NCBI RefSeq assembly: GCF_001426925.1
Contig: NZ_LMFR01000024.1
Span: 1 to 64,000, forward strand
DNA: 64,000 nt
From: Microbacterium sp. Root53
GTDB taxonomy: Bacteria > Actinomycetota > Actinomycetes > Actinomycetales > Microbacteriaceae
Direction of reading: 5' to 3'
Below, piece after piece: positions 1 through 7,733 of this stretch. Both the position numbers and the translations under genes were made by a program. Position 1 is the stretch's first letter. Each line of letters opens with the position of its first letter. The notes beneath the pieces were generated by a model that was not told where the DNA came from, ran no database searches, and saw only the letters and a program-made list of their open reading frames with translations.

Positions 1-269
1 CGTTCGAGCAGCTCGATCCCGTTCCGGCAGCCGTGCTGCGCGGACAGCCGCTCGTCGAGCATCCGGTCGGAGCGGGCGTCGATCTCCCCGGCGGTGCGGA
101 CCCGGACCCCGTCCGTGAGGCGGCCGAGTTCCTCGGCGAGCGGCGCGAACGACACCGTCTCCGCGTCGCTCATCCCCGCGATCTGCGGCTGCACCGACCG
201 CAGCACCGCGATCGCCGCCCGCATCGCCTCGTGCGGGGAGAGAGCTTCGAAGATCGGCTGCTCGGCCAT
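1..269 (-). CDS. DUF222/HNH-endonuclease-type protein, N-terminal fragment
   Basis: The gene starts at an ATG at 269 and runs off the left edge of the window, so about 89 N-terminal residues are visible. The fragment begins MAEQPIFEALSP and contains a helical stretch followed by GEIDARSDRMLDERLSAQ and HGCRNGIELLER. That layout (an R/S-rich helix, then a small-residue/GxR segment and a VELLER-like helix) matches the start of the DUF222 domain common in actinobacterial 13E12-type HNH endonucleases. The HNH motif would lie outside the window, so nuclease function cannot be checked here. It is divergent from the epimerase gene at 350, with 80 bp between the two starts. Such genes are often multi-copy and mobile in this group, which fits an accessory region. 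The call rests on a short fragment. Confidence 0.5.
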   Translation of the reverse strand, partial: MAEQPIFEALSPHEAMRAAIAVLRSVQPQIAGMSDAETVSFAPLAEELGRLTDGVRVRTAGEIDARSDRMLDERLSAQHGCRNGIELLE

Positions 270-323
270 GACCCCAGTATAGTACGCAGCTACGACATTG
301 GAAAGGGTGTGGAGTACTTCAGT

Positions 324-339
324 TCGAAGATATCTTCGA
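324..339. promoter_or_regulatory. 16-bp perfect palindrome upstream of the epimerase gene
   Basis: TCGAAGATATCTTCGA is a perfect palindrome 10 bp upstream of the GTG start at 350. Its size and position fit a dimeric repressor site between two divergent genes. The regulator is unknown. Confidence 0.45.
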
Positions 340-349
340 GCGGTAGCTT

Positions 350-1327
350 GTGCGCATGCGCATCCTGATCATCGGCGGCACCGGCAACATCAGCTCCTAC
401 GTCACCGCGCTCGCGGTTGAGCGCGCGCACGACGTCACGGTGCTCAACCGGGGCCAGAGCACGCTGCCCGACGGCGTGCGCGGGCTGGTCGGCGACGCAG
501 GCGATCCGGTGTCCATCGAGAAGGCGATCGGCTCCGAGACCTTCGACGTGGTCGCGAACTTCCGCAGCTTCTCGCCGCAGCAGGTGGCCGACGACATCCG
601 GATCTTCACCGGTCGCACCCGCCAGTACCTCTACATCTCGAGCGCCTCGGCGTATCAGAAGCCGATCGCGCGGCTGCCGATCGTCGAGTCCACGCCGCTG
701 CGCAACCCGTTCTGGCAGTACTCGCGCGACAAGATCGCGAGCGAGGATCTGCTGGTCGCGGCGTATCGCGAGGCGGGCTTCCCGATGACGATCGTGCGAC
801 CGAGCCACACGTACGGGCCGTCGCTGATCCCGCTCAAGGGCGGGTGGACGGCGCTGCAGCGCATCCGCGACGGGCGCCCGATCGTCGTCCACGGCGACGG
901 CACCAGCTGGTGGACGCTCACGCACTCGCGCGACTTCGCCCGCGCGTTCGTGGGCCTGTTCGGCAATCCGCACGCGATCGGCCAGGCCGTGCACATCACG
1001 AGCGACGAGAGCCTCACGTGGGACGAGATCGCGCGCCTCCTGGCGGCGCCGCTTGGCCGCGAGCCGGAGATCGTGCACGTCCCGTCGGACGCGATCGCGC
1101 GCGAGGTGCCGGCGATGGGGCCTGGTCTCATCGGCGACAAGGCGCACTCGGTGCTGTTCGACAACACGCTCATCAAGCAGCTCGTGCCCGGGTGGGTCGC
1201 GACGACGCCGTTCGCCGAGGGTGCGCGCGAGATCGTCGAGTGGTACCTCGCGGATGCCGCGCGGCAGAAGGTCGACGCGGACCTGGACGCCGCGTTCGAC
1301 CGGATGATCGAGCGCTACGGGTCCTGA
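350..1327 (+). CDS. NAD-dependent epimerase/dehydratase family protein
   Basis: This is a 325-residue extended short-chain dehydrogenase. The N-terminal Rossmann strand carries ILIIGGTGNISS (GGTGxxS in place of the usual GxxGxxG). The catalytic Y-x3-K is visible in QYSRDK, preceded by the Ser-rich stretch YISSASAYQ, and IVRPSHTYGP is a typical sugar-epimerase strand. A GTG at 350 and an ATG at 356 are both possible starts and differ by two residues. The substrate cannot be told from sequence. The family acts on nucleotide sugars or related nucleotide-linked substrates in the cytoplasm. A 16-bp palindrome lies just upstream and may control it. Confidence 0.85.
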   Translation: MRMRILIIGGTGNISSYVTALAVERAHDVTVLNRGQSTLPDGVRGLVGDAGDPVSIEKAIGSETFDVVANFRSFSPQQVADDIRIFTGRTRQYLYISSASAYQKPIARLPIVESTPLRNPFWQYSRDKIASEDLLVAAYREAGFPMTIVRPSHTYGPSLIPLKGGWTALQRIRDGRPIVVHGDGTSWWTLTHSRDFARAFVGLFGNPHAIGQAVHITSDESLTWDEIARLLAAPLGREPEIVHVPSDAIAREVPAMGPGLIGDKAHSVLFDNTLIKQLVPGWVATTPFAEGAREIVEWYLADAARQKVDADLDAAFDRMIERYGS

Positions 1328-1336
1328 CCGGCTGCG

Positions 1337-2689
1337 TCAGCGCGTGCCGAGCAGGAGCGCCTCGCGGGCGAGCTCGCGCGCGACCGGGCTCAGGACGCGC
1401 TTGGTCGCCGCGAGCGTGCGGACCTCGCCGAGCTCGGTCAGCACGGCGATCGGCATCGTCCAGGGCGTCGCGACGAGGTAGTCGCGCACGCTCGCGCCTT
1501 CGCTTTCGCGCCATCCGACCGCGCTCAGGGTGTCCGCGAGTTCCGCCCGGTCGATGGGCGCGCCGATCGTCGTGGCGGCGTGAAGCAGGGCCAGCAGCAT
1601 CTCGTGCGCCGGGTAGCCGTCGTGCGGGTAGGCCGAGATGGCGCGCCGGATGACGCCCCAGAGCACCGTCGGATCGCTGTGGCAGCGCGTTCCGAGCTTG
1701 GTGCGCACGAGGTGTCCGCGATACTTGCGGATCAGCCCGAGGCTCTGCAGGCTCTGCCGGAACTCGTGCACGGGATGCGCGTCGGCCTCGCGGTTCACGC
1801 CGCGCACCCAGACCCGCATCGACGGGATGACGTCGGCCGCCTGCTTCACCAGCGTGGGCGGCAGGAATCCGGCTGAGGTGAGCTTGATGCCGTCACCCGC
1901 GGTGTGGTCGAGGAACCAGATGTATGGTGCGAGCGCCTCGAGTCGTTCGGCGTCGGACGGCGGGCGGCGCCGCACCAGGAGATCGGCGAGGCGCATCACC
2001 AGGCGGTGGCCGAGCTCGGTGCCGTAGAGGCGGTCGACCATGTCGACGAGCCGCCCGTCGACGCCCGCCGTGAGCAGCTGGAACATGAGGCTGTCGAAGG
2101 CCGCGTTCAGCGTGTCGGGATCGAACGCCTCGGGATCGTCGAGCAGCCGGGCGAGCGAGGCTCCGTCGGCGCGTCCGCCCGAGTCGTCCGGGGGAGCGGC
2201 GCGCCTGCCGTCGATCATCCGGATGGGCGGGTCGACGCGGCGGGGCGCGCGTGTGCTCACGAGCGTGAGGGTGACGGCCCAGTGGTCGCCGTAGTCGTAG
2301 ACGTAGTGCAGCTCGTCGTCGGGCGTGCCGAGCACCGTGTGCAGCGCGACGCGTCGCTCGGGGAAGGTGCTGTCGTCGTCGGTCTCGCTCTCCTCGTACT
2401 CGCCGACGAAGGAGACGAGGTCGTCGCCGAAGAGCGAGGAGTCGTAGGTGAAACGGTGAAGGTGGGTGCCGTTCCAGGCGAACGCGACCTGCAGCACCTC
2501 GTGGAGGATGTCGAGCGTCAGATCGGACCGGATCTCGAACTCGCGCCAGATGAGCGGATCGGAGCGGTCGAGCTCCGCGCGGATCGTCAGGATCCGGGTG
2601 TTCCGGGTCAGGGGAAGGGTCAGCGGCGTCGATTCCTCGACGCCGGAGATCACCTCGGCGAAGCGCTCGTCGAGGTCGTCGTCGGGCAT
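1337..2689 (-). CDS. Plasmid pRiA4b ORF-3-like domain protein
   Basis: This 450-residue protein has, at about residues 25-150, a domain matching the pRiA4b ORF-3 (IS1096 TnpR-like) family. Visible family features are RAELDRSDPLIWREFEI, then LDILHEVLQVAFAWNGTHLH, and an acidic hinge before YVYDYGDHWAVTLTLV. The C-terminal 280 residues are helical and not recognised. The biochemical role of the family is not established; it occurs on plasmids, beside transposons and as stand-alone chromosomal genes. The start ATG at 2689 follows the stop of the upstream secreted protein (2699) by 9 bp, so the two are probably cotranscribed. It converges on the epimerase gene with a 9-bp gap. Confidence 0.8.
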   Translation of the reverse strand: MPDDDLDERFAEVISGVEESTPLTLPLTRNTRILTIRAELDRSDPLIWREFEIRSDLTLDILHEVLQVAFAWNGTHLHRFTYDSSLFGDDLVSFVGEYEESETDDDSTFPERRVALHTVLGTPDDELHYVYDYGDHWAVTLTLVSTRAPRRVDPPIRMIDGRRAAPPDDSGGRADGASLARLLDDPEAFDPDTLNAAFDSLMFQLLTAGVDGRLVDMVDRLYGTELGHRLVMRLADLLVRRRPPSDAERLEALAPYIWFLDHTAGDGIKLTSAGFLPPTLVKQAADVIPSMRVWVRGVNREADAHPVHEFRQSLQSLGLIRKYRGHLVRTKLGTRCHSDPTVLWGVIRRAISAYPHDGYPAHEMLLALLHAATTIGAPIDRAELADTLSAVGWRESEGASVRDYLVATPWTMPIAVLTELGEVRTLAATKRVLSPVARELAREALLLGTR

Positions 2690-2698
2690 GTGCCCATG

Positions 2699-3625
2699 CT
2701 AGGCGGGGCACCCGGCGGCGGCCGGGTTCTCGGTGCAGTCGCTCTGGACCAGCGCCGTGTGCACCTCGACGACGCGGATCTCGCGACTCGCGCCGGGCGC
2801 CGAGACGACGCCGTCGACGGGGCGGGTTCCGTACGGGCCGAAGTCGACGACGGCGGTGTACAGCGCGGTGATCGTGAGCGTGTAGGTGCCCTTCTGCGCG
2901 TAGGCGTGACTCGTCGCGGTGGGCGTGTACTCGGCCTGGCCGAGCGCCGGCCAGGACGCGCCGCCGGTGCCCGACTCGCTCATCGTTCCATCGCCCCAGT
3001 CCTGCCGGAAGCCCGCCGGCGTGAAGGCGACCGACACCGGCAACCCGAACAGGTCGCCCGCCACGGTGTGGGCTTCGCTGCCGGCGATGGAGTTCATCGG
3101 CATGTTCTTCGCCGCGATGCCGTCGGGCTCGGTCGAGACCGACGGCGGCGTGGGAACAAAGCTGGCGATGTCGGCAAGCGTGATGACGGCCGGGATCTGC
3201 GGCTCCTCAGGCTCGTCGGGCTCCGGTTCGGGATCGGGCGCGAACGTGGCGCAGTCTCCGCCGACCACGCCGCCGCTGGAGTCGAGGCACGTGATCGGGA
3301 AGTCGGACTCGTCCGGTGGAGGTGGAGGGGGTTCGGAGGGACGGTGGGTTGTGCCGTGGTGGACGGGTGAGCCGAACGGATTTGTGTCTGGCAGGGGCGA
3401 ACGCCCACCGCCGCTTCCGAGATCGACGGTTTGGCTCAGATCCACTTGGCTGCCTCGATTGGAAGCACCTGGGCCGTTCGAGGCGTTGCAAAGACCGGCT
3501 TGAAGCATGTCGATGCTGCAACCTGAGCTGGTTTCGACTGCGCCGATCCCCGCAGGCGCGAGGCTCAGGATCAGAGCAAGTGCAACCGGCAGATGCGGCA
3601 CGGGCGGGACCTCAACAGTCCTCAT
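2699..3625 (-). CDS. Secreted protein with PKD-like domain and Pro-rich linker
   Basis: This 308-residue protein starts at ATG 3625. Residues 10-29 form a hydrophobic signal segment (LPVALALILSLAPAGIGA). A low-complexity region follows with a PPPPPP run and a PEPEPDEPEEP stretch. Near the C-terminus, DWGDGTMSESG followed by SHAYAQKGTYTLTITALY is the classic PKD fold signature (WGDGT...H.Y...G.Y...). Cysteines near the end (DCTENPAAAGC) could form an exported disulfide. The start overlaps the end of the upstream lipoprotein gene by 14 bp, pointing to translational coupling. It is probably a surface or extracellular binding protein with unknown ligand. Base composition in its N-terminal half looks lower in GC than the surroundings. 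Confidence 0.7.
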   Translation of the reverse strand: MRTVEVPPVPHLPVALALILSLAPAGIGAVETSSGCSIDMLQAGLCNASNGPGASNRGSQVDLSQTVDLGSGGGRSPLPDTNPFGSPVHHGTTHRPSEPPPPPPDESDFPITCLDSSGGVVGGDCATFAPDPEPEPDEPEEPQIPAVITLADIASFVPTPPSVSTEPDGIAAKNMPMNSIAGSEAHTVAGDLFGLPVSVAFTPAGFRQDWGDGTMSESGTGGASWPALGQAEYTPTATSHAYAQKGTYTLTITALYTAVVDFGPYGTRPVDGVVSAPGASREIRVVEVHTALVQSDCTENPAAAGCPA

Positions 3626-4130
3626 CGACGAGCACGCTGTCGATGATCACGAGCTCAGATCGGTCGACCGTTGTGAACTCGACATCGAACGCGAAGCGCG
3701 TCGGGACGTCCTCAAGGGTCACGTCGTCTCCATCTGCATTGACGAGCCGACGATCCGAAGAGTCGTGGCACACAATCAGATGGATGGTCGCGGCACCTGC
3801 CACGACGTTCGCGGCGTCCTGATCCACTGAGACGATCTTCAGATCGCCCTCTGTACGAAGCCCTGCGTCTTCTGACTGTTTCATCAGTTCGGCTTCGCGC
3901 TCGCGCATTTCGCCCGAGAAGTACTTCAGGGGGTCTGCGCCCGGGTCACCCGCGTGGTAGGCGTTCAGTTCGTCGACGTACGCCCGATACGTCTCCTCAG
4001 CCGCGGCAAATGCCTCATCCTCGCTCGCGAATCCCGTCGGTGTCGGGGTCGGCGCGGGTGTCGGGGTGCATCCGGTCAGCCCGGCAAGGAGGAGCCCGGC
4101 GACGACCAGCGAGACACGACGCGACAGCAT
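3612..4130 (-). CDS. Small exported lipoprotein, unknown function
   Basis: This 172-residue protein has a clear lipoprotein signal peptide: basic MLSRR, a hydrophobic core and the lipobox LTGC, giving acylation at Cys20. A Thr/Pro-rich linker follows (TPTPAPTPTPT). The mature part is mixed helix and strand (AEETYRAYVDELNAY, then a strand-rich C-terminus ending VLVDEDC) and resembles the NTF2-like lipoproteins frequent in Microbacteriaceae; that comparison is inference. It is the first gene of a minus-strand unit with the PKD-like protein (14-bp overlap) and the pRiA4b-like protein. No function can be assigned. Confidence 0.7.
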   Translation of the reverse strand: MLSRRVSLVVAGLLLAGLTGCTPTPAPTPTPTGFASEDEAFAAAEETYRAYVDELNAYHAGDPGADPLKYFSGEMREREAELMKQSEDAGLRTEGDLKIVSVDQDAANVVAGAATIHLIVCHDSSDRRLVNADGDDVTLEDVPTRFAFDVEFTTVDRSELVIIDSVLVDEDC

Positions 4131-4139
4131 GCCCCCACG

Positions 4140-4916
4140 CTACGGATTCGTGGCGTCGGCTGTCGCGGTTATCCCCAGCCATGCCAGGATCCGGTCGGCC
4201 GCGGGATCCGGGTTCTTGATCATGGCCTCGTGCCCGACGCCCGGCACCTCGACCAGCGTTCCGCGGGGGAGCGAGCTCGCGACCTGCTCGCACCAGGCGT
4301 GCGGGGCGACCTCGTCGTCCTCGCCGCGCAGCACGAGCGCGTCGCCGGCGACCCGCGGGTATGCGAGCTCCGGCTTGTGGACGAGCATCGCGCGCATCTT
4401 GAGCCGCAGATTCGGCCCGGCGCGCAGGTACTCGCGCGCCCCGACGACGAAGACCTTCGGGCTCTCGTCCAGCAGATCCCGCCCGAGCCGGGCGAGCTGG
4501 GTCCAGGCGTTCCGCTGGCCGATCTCGACCGTGGGACCGATCAGCACCAGTCGTGCGTCCAGGTCCGGGTGGCGCGCGGCGATCTCGGTGATCACCTGCG
4601 TGCCCATGGAATGCCCGATGAACACCGGCGCGGCGATCCCTTCGGAGCGCAGGAACGCGGCGACGATGTCCGCGAGTCGCTCGACCGTGGGCGTGCGCGG
4701 CGGCTCGGGTGCCTCGCCGTACCCGGGGAGGTCGATCGCGATGACGCGTCCGTGTTCGGCGAGCCGCTCGGAGAGCCCATTGAACACCGTGCGTCCCATG
4801 CCGATGCCGTGGACGAGCACGAACGTCGGCTCACCGGATCCGCGCGCCTCCCAGATCAGCGTCGCGCCCTCGTGCGTGAAGGGGCGGGCGGGCTGGATCG
4901 CGGGATCGGAGGACAT
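4140..4916 (-). CDS. Alpha/beta-fold hydrolase
   Basis: This 258-residue protein starts at ATG 4916 (MSSDPAIQPARP); the open frame continues upstream but that part overlaps the divergent oxidoreductase gene. Fold landmarks are VLVHGIGMGRTVF (oxyanion loop after strand 3), DLPGYGEAP, the nucleophile elbow FIGHSMGTQ with Ser103, the acid region LVLRGEDDEVAP, and the catalytic His in PGVGHEAMI. Length and order match the hydrolase-fold esterase/epoxide hydrolase class. No cap-domain signature identifies the substrate. It is divergent from the deazaflavin-type gene with 61 bp between starts, so the two may share a promoter region. Confidence 0.85.
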   Translation of the reverse strand: MSSDPAIQPARPFTHEGATLIWEARGSGEPTFVLVHGIGMGRTVFNGLSERLAEHGRVIAIDLPGYGEAPEPPRTPTVERLADIVAAFLRSEGIAAPVFIGHSMGTQVITEIAARHPDLDARLVLIGPTVEIGQRNAWTQLARLGRDLLDESPKVFVVGAREYLRAGPNLRLKMRAMLVHKPELAYPRVAGDALVLRGEDDEVAPHAWCEQVASSLPRGTLVEVPGVGHEAMIKNPDPAADRILAWLGITATADATNP

Positions 4917-4977
4917 GCAACGAAGGTAGTCGGCGACACCTGTGGGGCCAGTGCGCTTGACGCGGGACACTGGCCTC

Positions 4978-5403
4978 ATGAAGGGCGTCAAGAAGCGGTT
5001 CCTGCGGGTGCTCAACCGCACGCTCAACCCGCTCACGCTACGCGCGGCGAGGGGCGGACGCGGACCGTTCTCGATGGTGGAGCACGTCGGTCGCAAGTCG
5101 GGCCGGACCTTCGAGGCGCCGCTGATCCTGGCGGAGGTCCCCGGCGGCTTCGTCGCCGAGGTCACCTACGGCGAGGACGTCAACTGGTACCGCAACGTGG
5201 TCGCCGGCGGCGGCAGCATCCTCCACTGGGGACGGTGGTACCGGATCACCGGCGTCGAGCCGTACGGCGTGGAAGAGGGGCTACGCGCGTTCGGGGCGCC
5301 CGCGTCGTGGGTGCTGCGGCTGTTGCGGCGGCGGGAGTTTCGGTTGCTGCGGTGGAGGTTCAGTAGCCAAGTAGCTTCAAGGCCGGTGGTAGCCCGACGC
5401 TGA
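4978..5403 (+). CDS. Deazaflavin-dependent nitroreductase-family (Ddn-like) protein
   Basis: This 141-residue protein starts at ATG 4978. It shows the Ddn/DUF385 pattern: a basic N-terminal helix (KKRFLRVLNRTLNPLTLRA), VEHVGRKSGRTFEAPLIL, then EDVNWYRNVVAGG, matching the conserved GRKSG and WYRN/W..NL segments. Family members bind F420 or related deazaflavin/flavin cofactors and carry out reductions; the physiological substrate is unknown. The last 14 residues (FSSQVASRPVVARR) fall in DNA that also encodes the C-terminus of the convergent NERD gene, a 44-bp overlap. They may be a read-through tail created when the neighbouring cassette arrived. Confidence 0.8.
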   Translation: MKGVKKRFLRVLNRTLNPLTLRAARGGRGPFSMVEHVGRKSGRTFEAPLILAEVPGGFVAEVTYGEDVNWYRNVVAGGGSILHWGRWYRITGVEPYGVEEGLRAFGAPASWVLRLLRRREFRLLRWRFSSQVASRPVVARR

Positions 5404-6124
5404 ACGCAGCTGTCACGACGCCGGTGAGCGCTCCGAGGGCCCAAGCCAAGCGCGTGCGTTTTGCGCCCTTGACCTCACGCTGCAAAGCTGCGAATCGCTC
5501 ATAGTCGCCTGCAGTCAAACCGACTTGAACGCCCCACCTGCGTGGATCGACGATCGCCTGTCTCGCGGCACTCAGCTGATCGGACGAGAGCACGACGGGT
5601 CGTTTCGCCAGCCATCGCGTCAGCTTCTCGGCGCGCAGCACGAAGACGTCAATCGGGGCCGCTTTGACGACCACCTCGCGTGCGCCGACAACCGCGACGA
5701 TCGGGACGACTGGTGGAGCGCCAATGTCGGACAGCACTTTTTTCACGCGCGATGCCTCGAACCGCGCGTTTCGAATGTGATCTGTCTTCTGACCGTTCAC
5801 GAGCAGCCGACGGCTTCCCACCCAGACCCTCGCGCCCTCGTGGAACTTGCTGTTGATGGTGAAGACGCCAGCGGGCCCGACCACCAGGTGATCGATGTCG
5901 CTTCCGCGCGTCCCGATCGGGATCGAGTGCGCCACAGCCCAGTCCGGGCCGAGTGCGGCGAGGCGTCGCGCGACGTCCAGTTCGCCGAGCGCGCCGAGGT
6001 ACCAGGGGCGAGAGTCGGCGCTTAGTGGGCTGCGGCCGATGACGCGTGCCAGGCGCTCACGCTTCGCGACGCTCGCCTGTGCACGGAGACATTCGGCGAT
6101 AACCGATGCCGCAGGGGCGCTCAA
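5360..6124 (-). CDS. NERD (nuclease-related) domain membrane-associated protein
   Basis: This 254-residue protein has a NERD domain at about residues 42-150: GALGELDVARRL with Glu48, then GSDIDHLVVGPAGVFTINSK with Asp76/Asp78 and Lys93. Those are the E, D and K positions of the PD-(D/E)xK-like fold, with N-S-K replacing the usual E-x-K, as in many actinobacterial NERD proteins. A C-terminal hydrophobic segment (LAWALGALTGVVTAAFSVGL) is likely a membrane anchor. The start is a TTG at 6124, because the ATG at 6141 (overlapping the upstream stop as ATGA) runs into a stop after six codons. The gene lies 13 bp after the SRA/nuclease gene, so translation is probably coupled. Nuclease activity is inferred from the family. 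Confidence 0.8.
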   Translation of the reverse strand: MSAPAASVIAECLRAQASVAKRERLARVIGRSPLSADSRPWYLGALGELDVARRLAALGPDWAVAHSIPIGTRGSDIDHLVVGPAGVFTINSKFHEGARVWVGSRRLLVNGQKTDHIRNARFEASRVKKVLSDIGAPPVVPIVAVVGAREVVVKAAPIDVFVLRAEKLTRWLAKRPVVLSSDQLSAARQAIVDPRRWGVQVGLTAGDYERFAALQREVKGAKRTRLAWALGALTGVVTAAFSVGLPPALKLLGY

Positions 6125-6137
6125 CAGCTCGTCGCGA

Positions 6138-7208
6138 TCATGCCAAGGGGGCGTCCGGGGTCAGGACGCTAAACCCTGCCCCTGCCTGCATGGCAAGGGC
6201 GATACCGTTCGTCCGCACCAGGTCGGTGAGGCTGCCGGTCGGCGCGCCGGGCAGGAGGATCATGGGCTTCGCCTTGTAACCGTGCATCCGTGCAACGTGG
6301 GCATAGTCGAGCGATTGGCCGATCGCTGTGCGAACGTGCTCCCGCGCGACCGACCGCTTCGCTTCGACGATCCAGCTTCGGGAAGACACGTACAGATCAG
6401 GGGTGATGATCGTGCCGTCGACCGGCAGGCTGAGGACGCTCACGCGCTCGCCCTGCCGAGTAAGCCATTCGCCGAACGAACGTTGCAATTCGAACTCGCG
6501 TCGGGAGATGCGGCGGCCTGCAGCGAGTTCACGTGCTCCGGTGGCAACCACATCCGTGGAACTGGGGGCGGTCCACGCGGACTCGGTAGCGACAGCGCTG
6601 GACACGTCTGCAGTTGCGAGGAGCGTCGGATCGGCACTGACCGGAATCAGTTTGAAGATGATGCCCGTTCGCATGTTGCCGTTGCGATCGGGAATTTGTC
6701 GGAGCTCGTACGCGGGCGTCCCGGTGGCGAATTCCCCGACGTACGTCACATACCGCGGCTCCTGTCGGAAAAGGCGAATCTTTTGACCACGCTGGGCCGA
6801 CTCAAGGAGGGCCTTGTTACCGCGGAGGAAGGCCTGATCGCCCTCCTGTCCCGCGCCCGTATATGTGTAGCTGCCGTCCGGCATGAGGCGCTCGTATAGG
6901 TCGTACCCATGCCGCGCGCCGCGCTCGGGATCGGTAAAGACGAAGAGGTCTGGGAACCGACTGGATGCGATGATCCCGCCTTGAATCGAGCCGCCGTACG
7001 CATCATGAAGCTCGCGGCGCAGAACGCGATCACCCGGGACGAGGTGCCAGTGAATCGGGCGGGTAGCGCCTTCGCGTCGTAGTTCTGGGGCGACCGCCTC
7101 TGCCTCCGACTCAGTGAGATCGCGGACGTGAAGGCGCTCCCAGAGCTCGTGTTTCCCGAGATTTGTTCGCAGCGCGAGTTGTGCGAGGGAAACCGGAGGC
7201 ATGGGCAC
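6138..7208 (-). CDS. SRA-like domain fused to PD-(D/E)xK nuclease: probable modification-dependent restriction enzyme
   Basis: This protein has 356 residues from GTG 7208 (354 if the ATG at 7202 is used). Residues 70-190 show a pattern I associate with the ScoMcrA/AspBHI type of SRA-like modified-base reader: YGGSIQGGI, a strand with LFVFTDPERGARHGYDL, GSYTYTGAGQEGDQ, GNKALLESAQRGQKIRLF, and a closing IIFKLIPV strand. Residues 235-310 form a PD-(D/E)xK core: helix FELQRSFGEWLTRQG, Pro270-Asp271, then IVEAK with Glu282 and Lys284, followed by helix AIGQSLDYAHVARMHG. The order, reader then nuclease, is that of type IV or modification-dependent restriction enzymes. The Nudix gene ends 32 bp upstream and the NERD gene follows within 13 bp. 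The assignment is from motif reading, not a search. Confidence 0.65.
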   Translation of the reverse strand: MPMPPVSLAQLALRTNLGKHELWERLHVRDLTESEAEAVAPELRREGATRPIHWHLVPGDRVLRRELHDAYGGSIQGGIIASSRFPDLFVFTDPERGARHGYDLYERLMPDGSYTYTGAGQEGDQAFLRGNKALLESAQRGQKIRLFRQEPRYVTYVGEFATGTPAYELRQIPDRNGNMRTGIIFKLIPVSADPTLLATADVSSAVATESAWTAPSSTDVVATGARELAAGRRISRREFELQRSFGEWLTRQGERVSVLSLPVDGTIITPDLYVSSRSWIVEAKRSVAREHVRTAIGQSLDYAHVARMHGYKAKPMILLPGAPTGSLTDLVRTNGIALAMQAGAGFSVLTPDAPLA

Positions 7209-7240
7209 AACCTATCGTGCGCGAATGGTCTGTGTCGACG

Positions 7241-7633
7241 CTAGATATTGCGTCTGGCAAGGGCGGTCACTGCTGGAATATCCGCGGGTGCCCAGTCAAG
7301 GGAATGTAGCTCGCTAGGGCGAAGCCAGGTCACCTCGGAGTGCTCCGTGGGAACGGGGTCGCCGGCAACGATTGAACACACGTACGTATGCAGGGTGATT
7401 CGAGCAAACGGATACGAATGCGTGTGGGAGTTGACATTCGCATCGACGCTGATCTCGCAACCAAGCTCCTCGCGGATCTCGCGCACGAGAGCGTCGTGCG
7501 GGAGCTCGTTCGGTTCGATCTTTCCGCCGGGGAACTCCCAGAGGCCGGCGAGCGGGCCGCCCGGCCCACGACGCGCACAGAGAATCGCGCCGTCTCGAAC
7601 GATGGCGGCGCCCACGACGTCGAGCTCCTTCAT
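7241..7633 (-). CDS. Nudix hydrolase, (deoxy)nucleoside triphosphate pyrophosphohydrolase type
   Basis: This 130-residue MutT/NudG-size protein has a complete Nudix box at residues 37-59: GGKIEPNEL then ALVREIREELGC, with the Mg-binding REIREEL. The upstream WEFPGGKIE and the downstream TYVCSIVAGDP and WLRPSEL are typical of the MutT/NudG branch, which hydrolyses damaged or modified (d)NTPs such as 8-oxo-dGTP or 5-substituted (d)CTP; the exact substrate is not visible. It is the first gene of the minus-strand cassette and ends 32 bp before the SRA/nuclease start, so it is probably cotranscribed. That pairing suggests a role in removing modified nucleotides, which is inference. Confidence 0.85.
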   Translation of the reverse strand: MKELDVVGAAIVRDGAILCARRGPGGPLAGLWEFPGGKIEPNELPHDALVREIREELGCEISVDANVNSHTHSYPFARITLHTYVCSIVAGDPVPTEHSEVTWLRPSELHSLDWAPADIPAVTALARRNI

Positions 7634-7733
7634 CGCCCACCTCCGTTCGCAGCCAGCCTAAGTGAGCCCTCCGTCCGAGCAACCCGCGCCCCGCCTCCCG
7701 GGCAATGTCCCACCCCGTCCTTACCGTGGAGGC

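Noticed and set aside
4917..5165. Upstream extension of the alpha/beta hydrolase
   Set aside because: It overlaps the divergent Ddn-like gene, which has conserved motifs, and homologous hydrolases begin near ATG 4916.
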